This document shows, piece after piece, positions 17,363-26,525 of a stretch of 64,000 nt of DNA. A model generated the notes under the pieces. It worked only from the letters and a program-made list of their open reading frames with translations, did not search any database and had not been told where the DNA came from. The first letter of the stretch is position 1, and each line of letters starts with the position of its first letter. The position numbers and the translations under genes are program-made. Source of the DNA: DATKIY01 sp963726755. GTDB lineage: Bacteria; Actinomycetota; Actinomycetes; JAHEKZ01. Location of the stretch: positions 124,001 to 188,000 of the forward strand of contig CAVSDB010000001.1 of NCBI GenBank assembly GCA_963726755.1, given 5' to 3'.

Positions 17363-18268
17363 AGGTCTTGTCGGGCACGTGCTGCTTCACCAACGTTGAA
17401 AATCCCAGGTCGTGTGACTGGTTACAGACTCTTGCCGCGACGGCGTGAGGAGTGTTTACGTCGCGATGACGCCAGTCGGAGACGTATTCGGCTTGGAACA
17501 CCGCCTTTCCCGCCGCAACGAATGGCGACATGCGGTTGCACTCGTGGTAGTAGAAGCACTCTTCGTTCAGTGCCCAGTCGAACGCCTGCACGGTCTTCGG
17601 ATCGACAACCTCGAGTCCGTTCTTCATTCCGACGGATAGTCCAAGGTTGTGCGCATGGCGGGCGACCGCGAGGTACCAAGAACGTTCGGCTGACTTGGTG
17701 ATGTGAAATCCGGGGTGGTTGCCCCAGGGGTTGTTCTCGTCCGGTTCCACGCCGTCGCAGCCGAGGTCGCGCGCCAAGCGGAACCTGGCCCAGATGATCG
17801 GCGCGAACGCATCGCGATGACCAGGGCGGATATCGAGCCAGCGCTCGCCGGACCAACCGGTGGTGTTGCCGATTGCGCGCTTCGGAAACAACCCAGCATC
17901 GGGGCGGTAGGTCTCGTAGGCGCCGGAGTCGAGATAGCAGACGACGGTCTTACCGTCGGCGTGCAGGTCGTCGATGGCCCCTGCATTGACACCGCGCGCC
18001 CACGTCGCTGAACCAAATCCGGGGACGTCAACGCGCGTGCGCGCTGGCACGGCGTCTTGCAGGTCGATGTCGTACATGGCGACGGGCTCCGGCGGTGTCG
18101 TGACGTGTCCGACGATCTGCCACTGCCAGGTCTCGCCCGGATGCGGGTTGCCAGACCGACGATCGCAAAGCGGCGCCACTGGTCCCAGTCGACTCCCGGG
18201 ACACCGGCCAAAGCGAAAACTGTTGCAAGTGTCAGGACCAGCCCGGTCCGGAGTGGTCGAGGACTCAT
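17349..18268 (-). pseudogene. GH114-like endo-alpha-1,4-polygalactosaminidase, apparent frameshift
   Basis: The catalytic part (17349-18179) starts with PGETWQWQIVGHV and continues YDIDLQDA, VVCYLDSGAYETYRP, WSGERWLDIR, GCDGVEPDENNPW and VGMKNG. These are hallmarks of the GH114/TIM-barrel glycosidase family that cleaves galactosaminogalactan-type polymers. A good signal peptide (MSPRPLRTGLVLTLATVFALAG, from ATG 18268) lies in a different frame that overlaps the mature part. One missing base somewhere in about 18145-18200 would join them into 306 aa. Without the repair the enzyme would lack an export signal. Whether this is mutation or base-call error is open. Confidence 0.7.
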
Positions 18269-18369
18269 GACTTCAGGGTGCCCGACTATCTCTGCTTGTA
18301 GCCGGAGCCTCACCCAACTGGACTAGGGGTTCTCGCCATTGGTGACACCCGCTGTCGCACCAAGCGGAC

Positions 18370-21300
18370 ATGATGGAGCCAATGCAGAACATCGACTCCG
18401 AACTCGTGCTGAGTCCCACCGACCTCACGAAGCATTTGGCTTGTCCCCACGTGACGAGCCTCGACATGTCCGTGCTCGACGGGCACCTCGCCAAGCCGGA
18501 AGTGACCGGGGACGAACTCGAACTCATCTTCGGTCTGGGTATCGCCCACGAAGAGGACTACCTGGCATCCCTAGTGGCAGCGGGACGTAGCGTCACGGCG
18601 ATCTCTACAGAGTTCGATCTGCTGGGACGACGCGAAGCAGAGCAACAGACGCTCGAAGCGATGCAGTCGGGCGTCGACGTCGTCTATCAAGGCGCGTTCT
18701 TTGACGGAGCGTGGGGTGGGCAAGCGGACTTTCTGTTGCGCGTGGATCGTCCGTCGAACCTTGGCGACTGGTCGTACGAGGTTGCCGACACAAAGTTGGC
18801 GCGACGATTGAAGGTGCCCGCGCTGCTTCAGATGGCGATTTACGCCGACCGGCTCGAAGCGCTGCAAGGAGTTGCTCCGGCACACATCTACGTCGTCGCT
18901 GGTGACGGCGAAGAGCATCAGTGGAAACTCGTCGATGTCGCGGCATACACCAGGCGTGCAAGGGCGAGGCTGCGTGAGTTCGTCGAGCTACGACCAGAAA
19001 CTGATCCAGTCAAGGTCGGCTACTGCGGTCAATGCCGATGGATCGCTCGATGCGCACACCAATGGCGAGCCACCGACGATCTGACGCTGGTCGCGAATAT
19101 GCGCAACGATCACCGAGAGACGCTTCGCACGAACGGCATCTCGACGGTCGCGCAACTAGGTACGAGCACAGTCGAAGATCTACCAACATCAATCGGTCGG
19201 GCAACGCGGGAGCGCCTGGTGCAGCAGGCGGCCGAGCAACTCAAAGAACGTGCAACCGGCAAACCGTCGTATCTATTGCTCCCGCCAGAAGATCGCTCTG
19301 GACTGCTGCGGTTACCGACACCGGACGATGGCGACCTGTACCTGGACTTTGAAGGTGACCCGTACGCCGAGGGGGGTGAGGGTCGCGAGTACCTCGCCGG
19401 CGTGGGTGACACCGATGCGAACTTCACGCCAATCTGGGCGCATAGCTTTGACGAGGAGCGCGAACTCACCATCGAGTTGGTCGATCGGCTGCTGAATCAC
19501 TGGCACGAGTACCCGGGGATGCACGTCTATCACTACGCGTCCTACGAGACGTCTGCTCTTAAGCGACTGACTGCGCGTCACGGAGTACGAGAGGCTGAAC
19601 TGGACCAGTTGTTACGCGGCGAGAGATTCGTCGACCTCTACGCAGTAGTACGACAGGGCATGCGAATCAGCAAAGAGTCTTACTCAATCAAGAAGATGGA
19701 GGCGTTCTACTGGAAGGCTGAACGGAACAAGAACGAGGAAGTCGCTGATGCACTCGCGAGCGTTGTTGCCTACGAGAAGTGGCTCGTCGAGCGCGATCCC
19801 GACACGCTCGACCAGATCGAGGCGTACAACCGGGACGACGTCCGCTCAACTCAGGACCTGCACATCTGGCTTGAATCTCGTCGCCTCGAGTTGGAACAAG
19901 CTCATGGCCCGTTGCTGCGCCCGCACGAGGTTCCACCAGAGCCGGACAAACCTCTCAGCGATCAAGAGCTCTCCGAACTCGACCTCGCCGGACGACTGAA
20001 AGATGCCGGGCAGACGCTGCTCGCCGACCTGGTGCAGTTTTACCGCCGCGAAGCACGTCCCGCGTGGTGGGAGTTCTTCCGGCTCGATGACTTGCCCGTT
20101 GAGGACCTCGAAGACGACAGCTCGGCCTTGGGACCGCTTTCGCCGCCGGAATATGTGCGTGACGAGAAGCGCAGCAGCGTGTGGCGATACACCTTCCCGC
20201 CGCAGGACACGAAAGTTCGCGCGGGCCAAACCGCGCATGACTTCAAGACTCACGAGAGCGCGGGGACGGTTGTGGCGCTTGACGCAGCCGGCGGATTTAT
20301 CGAACTGAAGCTTTCCGGTGAGCCGAAAGAGCCGCGCGGACTCGGCCCATCTGGCCCGATCCGAACAGAGTCACTGCAACGCTCGATTGCGACTACCGGA
20401 GAGGACTTACTGCAGGGGGAGCGCGGACTGGCGGCTGAGCTGTTGGATCGTGTTGTTCCCGCAAACACAAAGCTGAAAGAGGGCGAGTCCGCGCGGGAGG
20501 CTGTCGTTCGTATCGGACGCACGCTGAGTTGCGGAGTGCTCGCAGTGCAGGGGCCGCCAGGAAGTGGCAAGAGCACAGTTGGTGCTGAACTGATTCGCGC
20601 CCTACTCGATGACGGTAAGAAGGTCGGTGTAACTGCCAGTTCTCACGCGGTTATTGGCGAACTGCTAAAGAAGGTTGGACGGCCAGCCGTGCAGCGGTGC
20701 ACTGAGGCCGATGACTTTTGCAACGCTCCTGGGATCACTCAGTCGAAGAGCAATGGTGATACAGGCGACCGTCTGAAATCGGGCCAGGTATCCCTGGTCG
20801 GCGGCACGGCTTGGGCCTGGGCCAGCTCGGAGCTTGCTGGGTCGGTAGACGTACTCGTGATCGACGAGGCTGGCCAATACTCATTGGCAAATGCAGTGGC
20901 GGCGGCGCCAGCAGCGAAGGCGATGGTGTTGTTTGGCGACCCGCAACAATTGTCACAACCGACTCAGGCTCAGCACCCGGAGGGCGCCGGGGTGTCAGCC
21001 CTTGAGCATTTACTGGAGGGGAACGAAACAATCCTTGCCAACCGCGGCGTCTTCTTGGACAAGTCGTGGCGGATGCACCCGGACGTGACGGCCTTCATCT
21101 CCGATCTCGCGTACGAAGGCCGGCTTCAGTCAGCGCCAGACCGTGAGCGGCAGACGGTGTTACCTGGAGGTTCGCTGACAGGAAGCGGCTTACGTTTACT
21201 GAAGGTTGAGCACTCGGGCAATGCCGCGCGATCTCCCGAAGAGGCATCTGTGGTGGCTGAGCTGTGGCATTCCGTCGTGGGTCAGGGGTACGTCGACTGG

Positions 21301-21654
21301 AAGGGCAATGAGCGAGCGATGACGGCCGAGGACGTGCTCATCGTGGCCCCCTTCAATCGACAGGTGGCAGAGATTCGCGGCCGGCTACCGAACGCAAGGG
21401 TGGGTACCGTCGACAAGTTCCAAGGTCAGGAGGCTCCGGTCGTCATCTACTCGATGACCAGTTCCAGTGTTGACGACGCGCCACGCGGGGTTGGGTTCCT
21501 GTTCGACCTCCACCGGATGAACGTCGCGGTAAGCCGGGCACAGGCGATGGCCGTCATCGTCTGCAGCCCAGCACTCCTGGACGCTCCGGTCAGCACGCCC
21601 GAGCAACTACGTCAGGTGAACGCGCTGTGCCGTTACGCCGAGATGGCCACCTAA
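18370..21654 (+). CDS. TM0106-type RecB-like nuclease fused to SF1 helicase
   Basis: 1094 aa; ATGs at 18370, 18373 and 18382 are all possible starts. The N-terminal half shows the TM0106-type nuclease opening (LVLSPTDLTKHLACPHVTSLD), a Cys cluster (YCGQCRWIARCAHQW) and an RNase-H/DnaQ-like block (LYLDFEGDPYAEGG to YNRDDVRSTQDL). The C-terminal half is a Dna2/Upf1-type SF1 helicase: Walker A VQGPPGSGKST, Walker B VLVIDEAGQYS, GDPQQLSQPTQ, TVDKFQGQEAPVVIYS and MNVAVSRAQAMAVIV. It may process DNA or RNA ends in repair. It stands alone on its strand between exported-protein genes, with no defence-island neighbours visible. Confidence 0.85.
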   Translation: MMEPMQNIDSELVLSPTDLTKHLACPHVTSLDMSVLDGHLAKPEVTGDELELIFGLGIAHEEDYLASLVAAGRSVTAISTEFDLLGRREAEQQTLEAMQSGVDVVYQGAFFDGAWGGQADFLLRVDRPSNLGDWSYEVADTKLARRLKVPALLQMAIYADRLEALQGVAPAHIYVVAGDGEEHQWKLVDVAAYTRRARARLREFVELRPETDPVKVGYCGQCRWIARCAHQWRATDDLTLVANMRNDHRETLRTNGISTVAQLGTSTVEDLPTSIGRATRERLVQQAAEQLKERATGKPSYLLLPPEDRSGLLRLPTPDDGDLYLDFEGDPYAEGGEGREYLAGVGDTDANFTPIWAHSFDEERELTIELVDRLLNHWHEYPGMHVYHYASYETSALKRLTARHGVREAELDQLLRGERFVDLYAVVRQGMRISKESYSIKKMEAFYWKAERNKNEEVADALASVVAYEKWLVERDPDTLDQIEAYNRDDVRSTQDLHIWLESRRLELEQAHGPLLRPHEVPPEPDKPLSDQELSELDLAGRLKDAGQTLLADLVQFYRREARPAWWEFFRLDDLPVEDLEDDSSALGPLSPPEYVRDEKRSSVWRYTFPPQDTKVRAGQTAHDFKTHESAGTVVALDAAGGFIELKLSGEPKEPRGLGPSGPIRTESLQRSIATTGEDLLQGERGLAAELLDRVVPANTKLKEGESAREAVVRIGRTLSCGVLAVQGPPGSGKSTVGAELIRALLDDGKKVGVTASSHAVIGELLKKVGRPAVQRCTEADDFCNAPGITQSKSNGDTGDRLKSGQVSLVGGTAWAWASSELAGSVDVLVIDEAGQYSLANAVAAAPAAKAMVLFGDPQQLSQPTQAQHPEGAGVSALEHLLEGNETILANRGVFLDKSWRMHPDVTAFISDLAYEGRLQSAPDRERQTVLPGGSLTGSGLRLLKVEHSGNAARSPEEASVVAELWHSVVGQGYVDWKGNERAMTAEDVLIVAPFNRQVAEIRGRLPNARVGTVDKFQGQEAPVVIYSMTSSSVDDAPRGVGFLFDLHRMNVAVSRAQAMAVIVCSPALLDAPVSTPEQLRQVNALCRYAEMAT

Positions 21655-21721
21655 CTCGAATCCATTGCCGGGGGAGGGGAGATCGGACTAGCGTCACAAC
21701 CCTCGAACAATGGGGGTTCTG

Positions 21722-23269
21722 ATGACGCGGACGCGTCGACTACGTGTTGTTGCCTTGCTCGGCGTTGCCACCATCGTGATGGCGGCCTGTTCCAGCACCG
21801 ATCCCGAAAGCGGGACGTCAGATACCGCAAACGCTGAGGCGTCTCAGGGTGAAGATCTGGACTCTGGAGACTCTGGCGAGGAAGCCGGTGACGAGGGCGA
21901 GAGCCGGGCCGAGGGGGCGAACGAGGCCGCAGAGGAAATGGCTCAAGCCCAGGAACGCGTGGACGCGATGAATGAGGCGATCGCTGCCGGTCGCTTCGGC
22001 ACCGATGCAGCTGTCACCGGCCAGCCCTCGGCTGGCTGGAACGGTGAGGTGCTGCTCAACAAGAAGACTGACGACTGGGAGCCAGCAGTTGCCGCAGACC
22101 GGCACAAGCACTTCGTCTATGCCCTCACGACTCGCTACGGCGCGAAGCCCATTTGTGCGTCGGATTGTCCGTCGCCGTACATCCCGCTGACAATCTCAAA
22201 GGACGGCGGCAAGACGTGGGGGAAACAACGGCCGCTGTGTAAGTGCAAAGGTGCGTTCGGCCAGTTCGATCCGATCATCGAGACCGTGCCCAAGACCGGA
22301 GACGTCTACTCGGTCTTCCTCAACGGTGACACCAAGAGCGGGTTCTCGACCGTCTTCATCAGGTCGACCGACCATGGTAAGTCGTGGACGAAGCCAGTTC
22401 ATGTGTACGGCAACGTGAAGTGGACGGACAAACCCGAGATCACGATGAGTCGTAACGGTAAGGACGTGTACGTCGCGTGGAATGGTCCCGACTACGGCGA
22501 CTCGTGGGTCGGTGTCTCACACGACCACGGCAAGACGTGGTCGCAGCACAAAGTGACTCATGGCGAGAAGTACTTCTACGCGTACGACGCGACAACGCTG
22601 CCGGACGGGACGATCGTCTTCTCAGAAAGTGGCATCGTCTCCGGTCCGGACTCAGGAGAAGCCGGTACCAACGTCTGGCACTACGCGTTGATCTCGCGCA
22701 ACGAGGGTCGCACGTGGACCAATGTGTTGGTCGACAAAGTTAAGCGCGGGGAAAAGTGTGTGGCCAAGGGTTGCGGCCCGGAGTACTACCTGGGTCAGAC
22801 CAGCGTGGCAAGCAACGGTAAGGGTGACCTGGTCTTCGCCTATGAAGGAGCCACGACCGATCACGGACCGATGCAGGTGTACGTGCGCACGTCCAAGGAC
22901 GAGGGTCGCAAGTGGAGTGCACGAACGGCACTGTCTGTGAAGGGCGAGAACGCGACTGGACCTCGCGTTGATATGGGACCAGGGGGCAACGCTCGACTTT
23001 GGTACATGCAGACGTCGGGAAATGACAATCCGAACGCGTGGAACGTTTGGTACCAACAGGCGAGGGACGTGGGATCGAACTGGCGAAAGCCCGTCAGGTT
23101 GAGCAACGCGACGTCTGGACCTGGCTACGTAACACCGAAGGGATTCAAGGAGATCTACGGCGACTACGGCGAGATCGCGGTAACAAACAAAGGCAAGACC
23201 GTCGCGGTTTGGGGCGAGGGATTTAACTACACCGGACCTGGCGGAACGTGGATCGGGTTGCAGAAGTAG
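21722..23269 (+). CDS. Asp-box (sialidase-like) beta-propeller lipoprotein
   Basis: 515 aa from ATG 21722 (GGGGG just upstream; an ATG at 21710 is an alternative). A signal sequence ends in the lipobox VMAAC, then comes an acidic Ser/Glu-rich linker (about 25-90). The rest carries repeated Asp-box motifs: SKDGGKTWG, STDHGKSWT, SHDHGKTWS, SRNEGRTWT, SKDEGRKWS. These define a BNR/sialidase-type propeller. Catalytic arginines of true sialidases are not identifiable by eye, so a binding or non-sialidase role is possible. It is lipid-anchored and exposed on the cell surface. Confidence 0.78.
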   Translation: MTRTRRLRVVALLGVATIVMAACSSTDPESGTSDTANAEASQGEDLDSGDSGEEAGDEGESRAEGANEAAEEMAQAQERVDAMNEAIAAGRFGTDAAVTGQPSAGWNGEVLLNKKTDDWEPAVAADRHKHFVYALTTRYGAKPICASDCPSPYIPLTISKDGGKTWGKQRPLCKCKGAFGQFDPIIETVPKTGDVYSVFLNGDTKSGFSTVFIRSTDHGKSWTKPVHVYGNVKWTDKPEITMSRNGKDVYVAWNGPDYGDSWVGVSHDHGKTWSQHKVTHGEKYFYAYDATTLPDGTIVFSESGIVSGPDSGEAGTNVWHYALISRNEGRTWTNVLVDKVKRGEKCVAKGCGPEYYLGQTSVASNGKGDLVFAYEGATTDHGPMQVYVRTSKDEGRKWSARTALSVKGENATGPRVDMGPGGNARLWYMQTSGNDNPNAWNVWYQQARDVGSNWRKPVRLSNATSGPGYVTPKGFKEIYGDYGEIAVTNKGKTVAVWGEGFNYTGPGGTWIGLQK

Positions 23270-23284
23270 GCCGAGCCTTCGTCG

Positions 23285-23578
23285 TCAGGAGTTCAACGAG
23301 TCGAGGAACTTCGCGATTGCCTCGTCGGGCCATTCGTCCTCAAGCCGCTTGGCGACATCGGCGACCACCGACGACGCGTCACCGTCGGCTGACGTCCACT
23401 CGGTGCGTTGCCAGCCGTTGAGGTATTCCTCGCTGGATGTTTCGCCCAGCCGCATGGCTGCCTCGTCAACCGCTTCTTGAAAGCGCGCAGCAAGCTGAAC
23501 CTTTGCGGTCCGTCCGTCGTCACGAGCGACGACCATCGACGGAAGTTCACGCCATGAAGTGATCTGATACTCAGCCAT
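23285..23578 (-). CDS. Small protein of the Virulence_fact (PF13769-like) family
   Basis: 97 aa. The beginning AEYQITSWRELPSMVVARDDGRTAKVQLAARFQEAVDEAAM and EEYLNGWQ follow the pattern of a small, widespread domain (labelled virulence factor in Pfam) whose biochemical role is unknown. It is soluble with no signal. It is convergent with the lipoprotein gene (15 bp between stops) and lies upstream-to-downstream with the HU gene on the other side. Confidence 0.6.
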   Translation of the reverse strand: MAEYQITSWRELPSMVVARDDGRTAKVQLAARFQEAVDEAAMRLGETSSEEYLNGWQRTEWTSADGDASSVVADVAKRLEDEWPDEAIAKFLDSLNS

Positions 23579-23671
23579 GGCGGCGATTCTAAGGGTGTCG
23601 ATGTGACTACCTGAAAATGCGTCGGGAGGGTGACCTCTGCGGCCACCCTCCCGACGCGTGCGTCGCTTGTG

Positions 23672-23950
23672 TTACTTACCCGCGGCTGCGTTCTTCAGTC
23701 CGCTTCCTGCGCTCACCTTGGCGGTGTGCTTGGCGGGAACCTTGATCTCCTCACCAGTCTGCGGGTTGCGTGCGGTACGGGCGTTACGGAAGGCACGCTC
23801 GAAGGTCAAGAAGCCGGGGATCGTGACCTTTTCGTCCTTGGCGATGGTCTCGCCGACGATGCTGGCAAAGCTGCTAAGGACGGAGTCGGCGTCCGACTTC
23901 GTGACTCCGGCGCGTTCGGCAACGGCCTGGACGAGTTCGGTGCGGTTCAT
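23672..23950 (-). CDS. hupB: HU-family nucleoid DNA-binding protein
   Basis: 92 aa from ATG 23950, which is preceded by GAGGAGAAGC. MNRTELVQAVAERAGVTKSDAD..VLSSFASIVGETIAKDEKVTIPGFLTFE and RTARNPQTGEEIKVPAKHTAKVSAGSGLK match HU/IHF proteins. That includes the beta-arm ARNPQTG with the Pro that intercalates in DNA. The short C-terminus lacks the lysine/alanine-rich tail seen in mycobacterial and streptomycete HupB/HupS. It is divergent from an MBL hydrolase with 167 bp between starts. Confidence 0.92.
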   Translation of the reverse strand: MNRTELVQAVAERAGVTKSDADSVLSSFASIVGETIAKDEKVTIPGFLTFERAFRNARTARNPQTGEEIKVPAKHTAKVSAGSGLKNAAAGK

Positions 23951-24117
23951 GCTTCTCCTCGGTGGAATGGCTTGCGTTGTTCGTTTGACCGTACCCGGTG
24001 TGGCGCTGGTAGCGCGGCAAGGGCCCGGGCGCGTCGCGGTGACGGATCGCACACCCAGAATGGACGTTTCACGCCAAACCCTTGGTTCGCAAGGTTGATT
24101 CGTGCCAACGTGGGCAC

Positions 24118-24906
24118 ATGACCATCCCGGTGCCAGATGTCCTCCCCGTTGACCCGACGTGGTTCAGCGCAACTGCTCATTCGAACGCAGTGACGCAGCT
24201 CAGCGAGCCTCATGTGCATCCGTTCTTGCGTTCCAACCTGTGGCACGTGAAGGGTCGCGATCGAGATTTGCTGGTCGATACCGGGATGGGGATCGGCGAA
24301 TTGCGGGCCGCGTTTCCTGACCTTTTCGACCGTGAGCCCATCGTGTTCGTAACGCACGGTCACTTTGACCACACAGGCGGTGCTCACGAATTTGCAGATA
24401 TTCGCTGTCATGTGGCCGAGGCACCGGCGCTCGAAGTGCCCGAGGAGTCGACGTTGGTGCCGCTCGAAATGAGCGAGTCCTTCGCTGCCGCATTGGCGGC
24501 GGACACCCCAGGGGGGATTGCCCCTCCATACCTGGTCGATGCGATCCCTAACGACGAGTTCGACGTGGCCAGTTACGACATCGTGCCCGTTGCCCCGACT
24601 CCGATGCTCGACGGCGCCCGGATCGACCTCGGTGACCGAACGTTCGAGGTGCTGCATCTGCCCGGTCACACTCCCGGGTCGGCTGGCCTCTTCGAGTCCG
24701 AAACCGGAACCCTCTTCACCGGTGACGTGGTGTACGACGGTGGGTTGCTTGACGAGCTGCCCGAGTCGAACATCCCCGACTACGTCGCGTCGATGCGACG
24801 TCTAGGAACGATGGAGCCGAACATCGTCCATGCCGGACACGAACCGTCGTTCGGCGCCGACCGACTCCATGAGTTGGTCGATGAATACCTCACTTGGCGC
24901 GGGTGA
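24118..24906 (+). CDS. MBL-fold metallohydrolase (glyoxalase II-like)
   Basis: 262 aa from ATG 24118. Metal-binding motifs are HGHFDHTGG (HxHxDH), LHLPGHTPGS, LFTGDVVYDG and a final HAGHEPSFG, as in class II glyoxalase and quorum-lactonase-like MBL proteins. It is a different branch from the MBL protein at 4575-5387. No substrate is evident. A short acidic reading frame starts on the overlapping GTGA at its stop. Confidence 0.82.
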   Translation: MTIPVPDVLPVDPTWFSATAHSNAVTQLSEPHVHPFLRSNLWHVKGRDRDLLVDTGMGIGELRAAFPDLFDREPIVFVTHGHFDHTGGAHEFADIRCHVAEAPALEVPEESTLVPLEMSESFAAALAADTPGGIAPPYLVDAIPNDEFDVASYDIVPVAPTPMLDGARIDLGDRTFEVLHLPGHTPGSAGLFESETGTLFTGDVVYDGGLLDELPESNIPDYVASMRRLGTMEPNIVHAGHEPSFGADRLHELVDEYLTWRG

Positions 24907-25058
24907 GGAGTGGTGAGCCACTCCGCGTTGAACCAGAGGATGTGCTGCCGACGCAGACGTCTGATGACCTCACCGATCCTGCGGATCGACTCGACGAAGA
25001 ATCCGAGGACGACGACGAGCGACTACGACGCGAGGTGCCGCCGCATCACGGAGACTAA
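24903..25058 (+). CDS. Short acidic protein translationally coupled to the MBL gene
   Basis: 51 codons start with a GTG that overlaps the MBL stop (GTGA) and end in TAA, which overlaps the convergent mscL stop. The product reads VRSGEPLRVEPEDVLPTQTSDDLTDP..EEESEDDDERLRREVPPHHGD in outline: strongly acidic, no signal or membrane segment. The fit exactly filling the gap between two genes favours real coding, but I recognise no family. Confidence 0.4.
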   Translation: MRSGEPLRVEPEDVLPTQTSDDLTDPADRLDEESEDDDERLRREVPPHHGD

Positions 25059-25495
25059 GTGTCAGACCCTGACTTGTTGTCAGCGACAAGTGCGTCGCGA
25101 ATCTCAGTAAGCAGTTCGATGTCTGTCGGAGACAGTTCATCATCACCCTGTTTGGACAACCGCTGTTCCAGCGCCTCGTAAGGCTTAACGACGAAGAAAT
25201 AGACGATCGCAGCGATGAGTACGAACGTAATTAGCGCAGTCAAGAAGGCACCCCAGGCGATGAAAACACCGTTCGAGGTAACGGTCTTCGTTGTCGCGTC
25301 GAACGTCGTCTTGCACGGGCTGTCGATACACCAGCCTTGATCTGTGAAGTCGGTGCCACCGATCAGTCCGAGCAACGGCGAGATGACGTTGTTCACAAAC
25401 GAGGTAATAACAGCGGTGAACGCAACACCCATGACGAAGGCCACTGCCAGTTGAACCAAGTTGCCCTTGCGGATGAAATCGACGAAGCCCTTCAC
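25055..25495 (-). CDS. mscL: Large-conductance mechanosensitive channel
   Basis: 146 aa from GTG 25495 (VKGFVDFIRKGNLVQLAVAF), the family start. The first helix GNLVQLAVAFVMGVAFTAVI and FVNNVISPLLG form the pore, and the second helix (FLTALITFVLIAAIVYFFVVKP) leads to the cytosolic bundle with LTEIRDALV at the C-terminus. The periplasmic loop is slightly enlarged and contains two Cys (WCIDSPCK). It releases solutes on hypo-osmotic shock. It lies in the common actinobacterial order mscL, SAF protein, fmdB. Confidence 0.95.
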   Translation of the reverse strand: MKGFVDFIRKGNLVQLAVAFVMGVAFTAVITSFVNNVISPLLGLIGGTDFTDQGWCIDSPCKTTFDATTKTVTSNGVFIAWGAFLTALITFVLIAAIVYFFVVKPYEALEQRLSKQGDDELSPTDIELLTEIRDALVADNKSGSDT

Positions 25496-25543
25496 CGGAA
25501 CCTCCAAATGACGACGGTGCTCACGACCCACTCGGCACCGTAT

Positions 25544-26020
25544 CTAGGAGCGCACCACGACCGACAGCGGCCCCACCGCGCTACTTGCCGCGAGCTCGGT
25601 CGCTTCGGACGACGAAACTGCAAGAACGATCAACGCGCCGTCGAAACTGGCGGACGCGAAACCTTCGTCACTCGGCTCTGGGACTTCGATGACGTCTACC
25701 GCTTCAGCCACAACGACCGCATGCCCTTTGCCGTCGGCCGCCAACACGTCAACGACTGACCCAGCATGAAGGAGCTTCGCAACATCGGCATCTGCGAGGC
25801 GAACCGGAGCAGCGACGAGCCCATCGGTGATGGGCTGGGACCAGCCGCCGTCGTCAGCTACATGATGACCGTTGGCAGCGTCACTTGGAGTTGCGAGTGG
25901 TGGCGGCGGACGAAGTGCGGCGATTGTCATGAGCACACAACCGAACGCGCAGAGCGCTGCGAGGGGGCGGCGATAGCGAATCAGAAAGTGGCGCAGTCGT
26001 AGCCGGGTCTTGGAGACCAT
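25544..26020 (-). CDS. SAF-domain protein (CpaB/RcpC-like)
   Basis: 158 aa from ATG 26020. An N-terminal basic region and a single hydrophobic helix (PLAALCAFGCVLMTIAAL) precede a SAF-like domain (ITDGLVAAPVRLADADVAKLLHAGSVVDVLAADG..VVAEAVDVIEVP). The domain is shared with CpaB/RcpC of Flp pilus assembly, but no pilus genes are nearby. Position between mscL and fmdB is probably syntenic in actinobacteria, and function is unknown. Confidence 0.72.
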   Translation of the reverse strand: MVSKTRLRLRHFLIRYRRPLAALCAFGCVLMTIAALRPPPPLATPSDAANGHHVADDGGWSQPITDGLVAAPVRLADADVAKLLHAGSVVDVLAADGKGHAVVVAEAVDVIEVPEPSDEGFASASFDGALIVLAVSSSEATELAASSAVGPLSVVVRS

Positions 26021-26075
26021 GGCGTCGGACGCTAACTGCTGAGTACCCGCCCGCGATGGTTGTCCACAGCGCGCG

Positions 26076-26501
26076 TCAGGAAGAGCTGGAGGAACCCGAA
26101 CTGCTCGGCTTGCTGGAGGAGCCAGACGATCCAGAGTTTGAGGATCCGGAATTCGATGAGCCCGAACTCGAGGAACTCGAACTCGAGGAACTCGAACTGG
26201 AAGAACCAGAGTCCGACGACGAACTACTTGACCCGGACGAGTCGGAAGACTTGCTCGGGGACTTGGCCGCAGCGTCTGCGTTGTCCTTCTTGGCTGCGAT
26301 CTTGGCGCCGTCGGGACCACTGCCAGCGCGACTGTCTGTGCGGTAGAAACCCGATCCTTTGAAAGCCACACCCACGGGGTGGAAGACCTTGCGCAACGTG
26401 CCTTGGCATTGCGGGCAGACGGTCAGCGTGCCATCGGTCATGGCCTGCACGATCTCGAACTCGTGTCCGCAGTCGTTGCAGAGATATGCATAAGTTGGCA
26501 C
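26076..26501 (-). CDS. FmdB-family zinc ribbon protein with a poly-serine tail
   Basis: 141 aa from GTG 26501 (VPTYAYLCNDCGHEFEI). The two CxxC pairs (CNDC and CPQC) and the following GTLRKVFHPVGVAFKGSGFYRTD are the FmdB zinc-ribbon signature. Typical members stop soon after about 80-110 residues. Here a Lys/Asp linker is followed by about 60 residues made almost only of Ser and Gly, encoded by short repeats. A CIRCE-like operator lies 25 bp upstream, suggesting heat-shock (HrcA) control. Confidence 0.82.
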   Translation of the reverse strand: MPTYAYLCNDCGHEFEIVQAMTDGTLTVCPQCQGTLRKVFHPVGVAFKGSGFYRTDSRAGSGPDGAKIAAKKDNADAAAKSPSKSSDSSGSSSSSSDSGSSSSSSSSSSSSSSGSSNSGSSNSGSSGSSSKPSSSGSSSSS

Positions 26502-26525
26502 TGAAGCACTCCTGGACCAGCTGTC

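Noticed and set aside
18370..21654. Part of a known multi-gene defence system
   Set aside because: Flanking genes are a glycosidase and a sialidase-like lipoprotein, with no methylase, toxin-antitoxin or other defence partner.
25544..26020. Part of a Flp/Tad pilus locus
   Set aside because: Only the CpaB-like SAF protein is present; no cpaA, cpaC, cpaF, tadB/C or flp genes are nearby.
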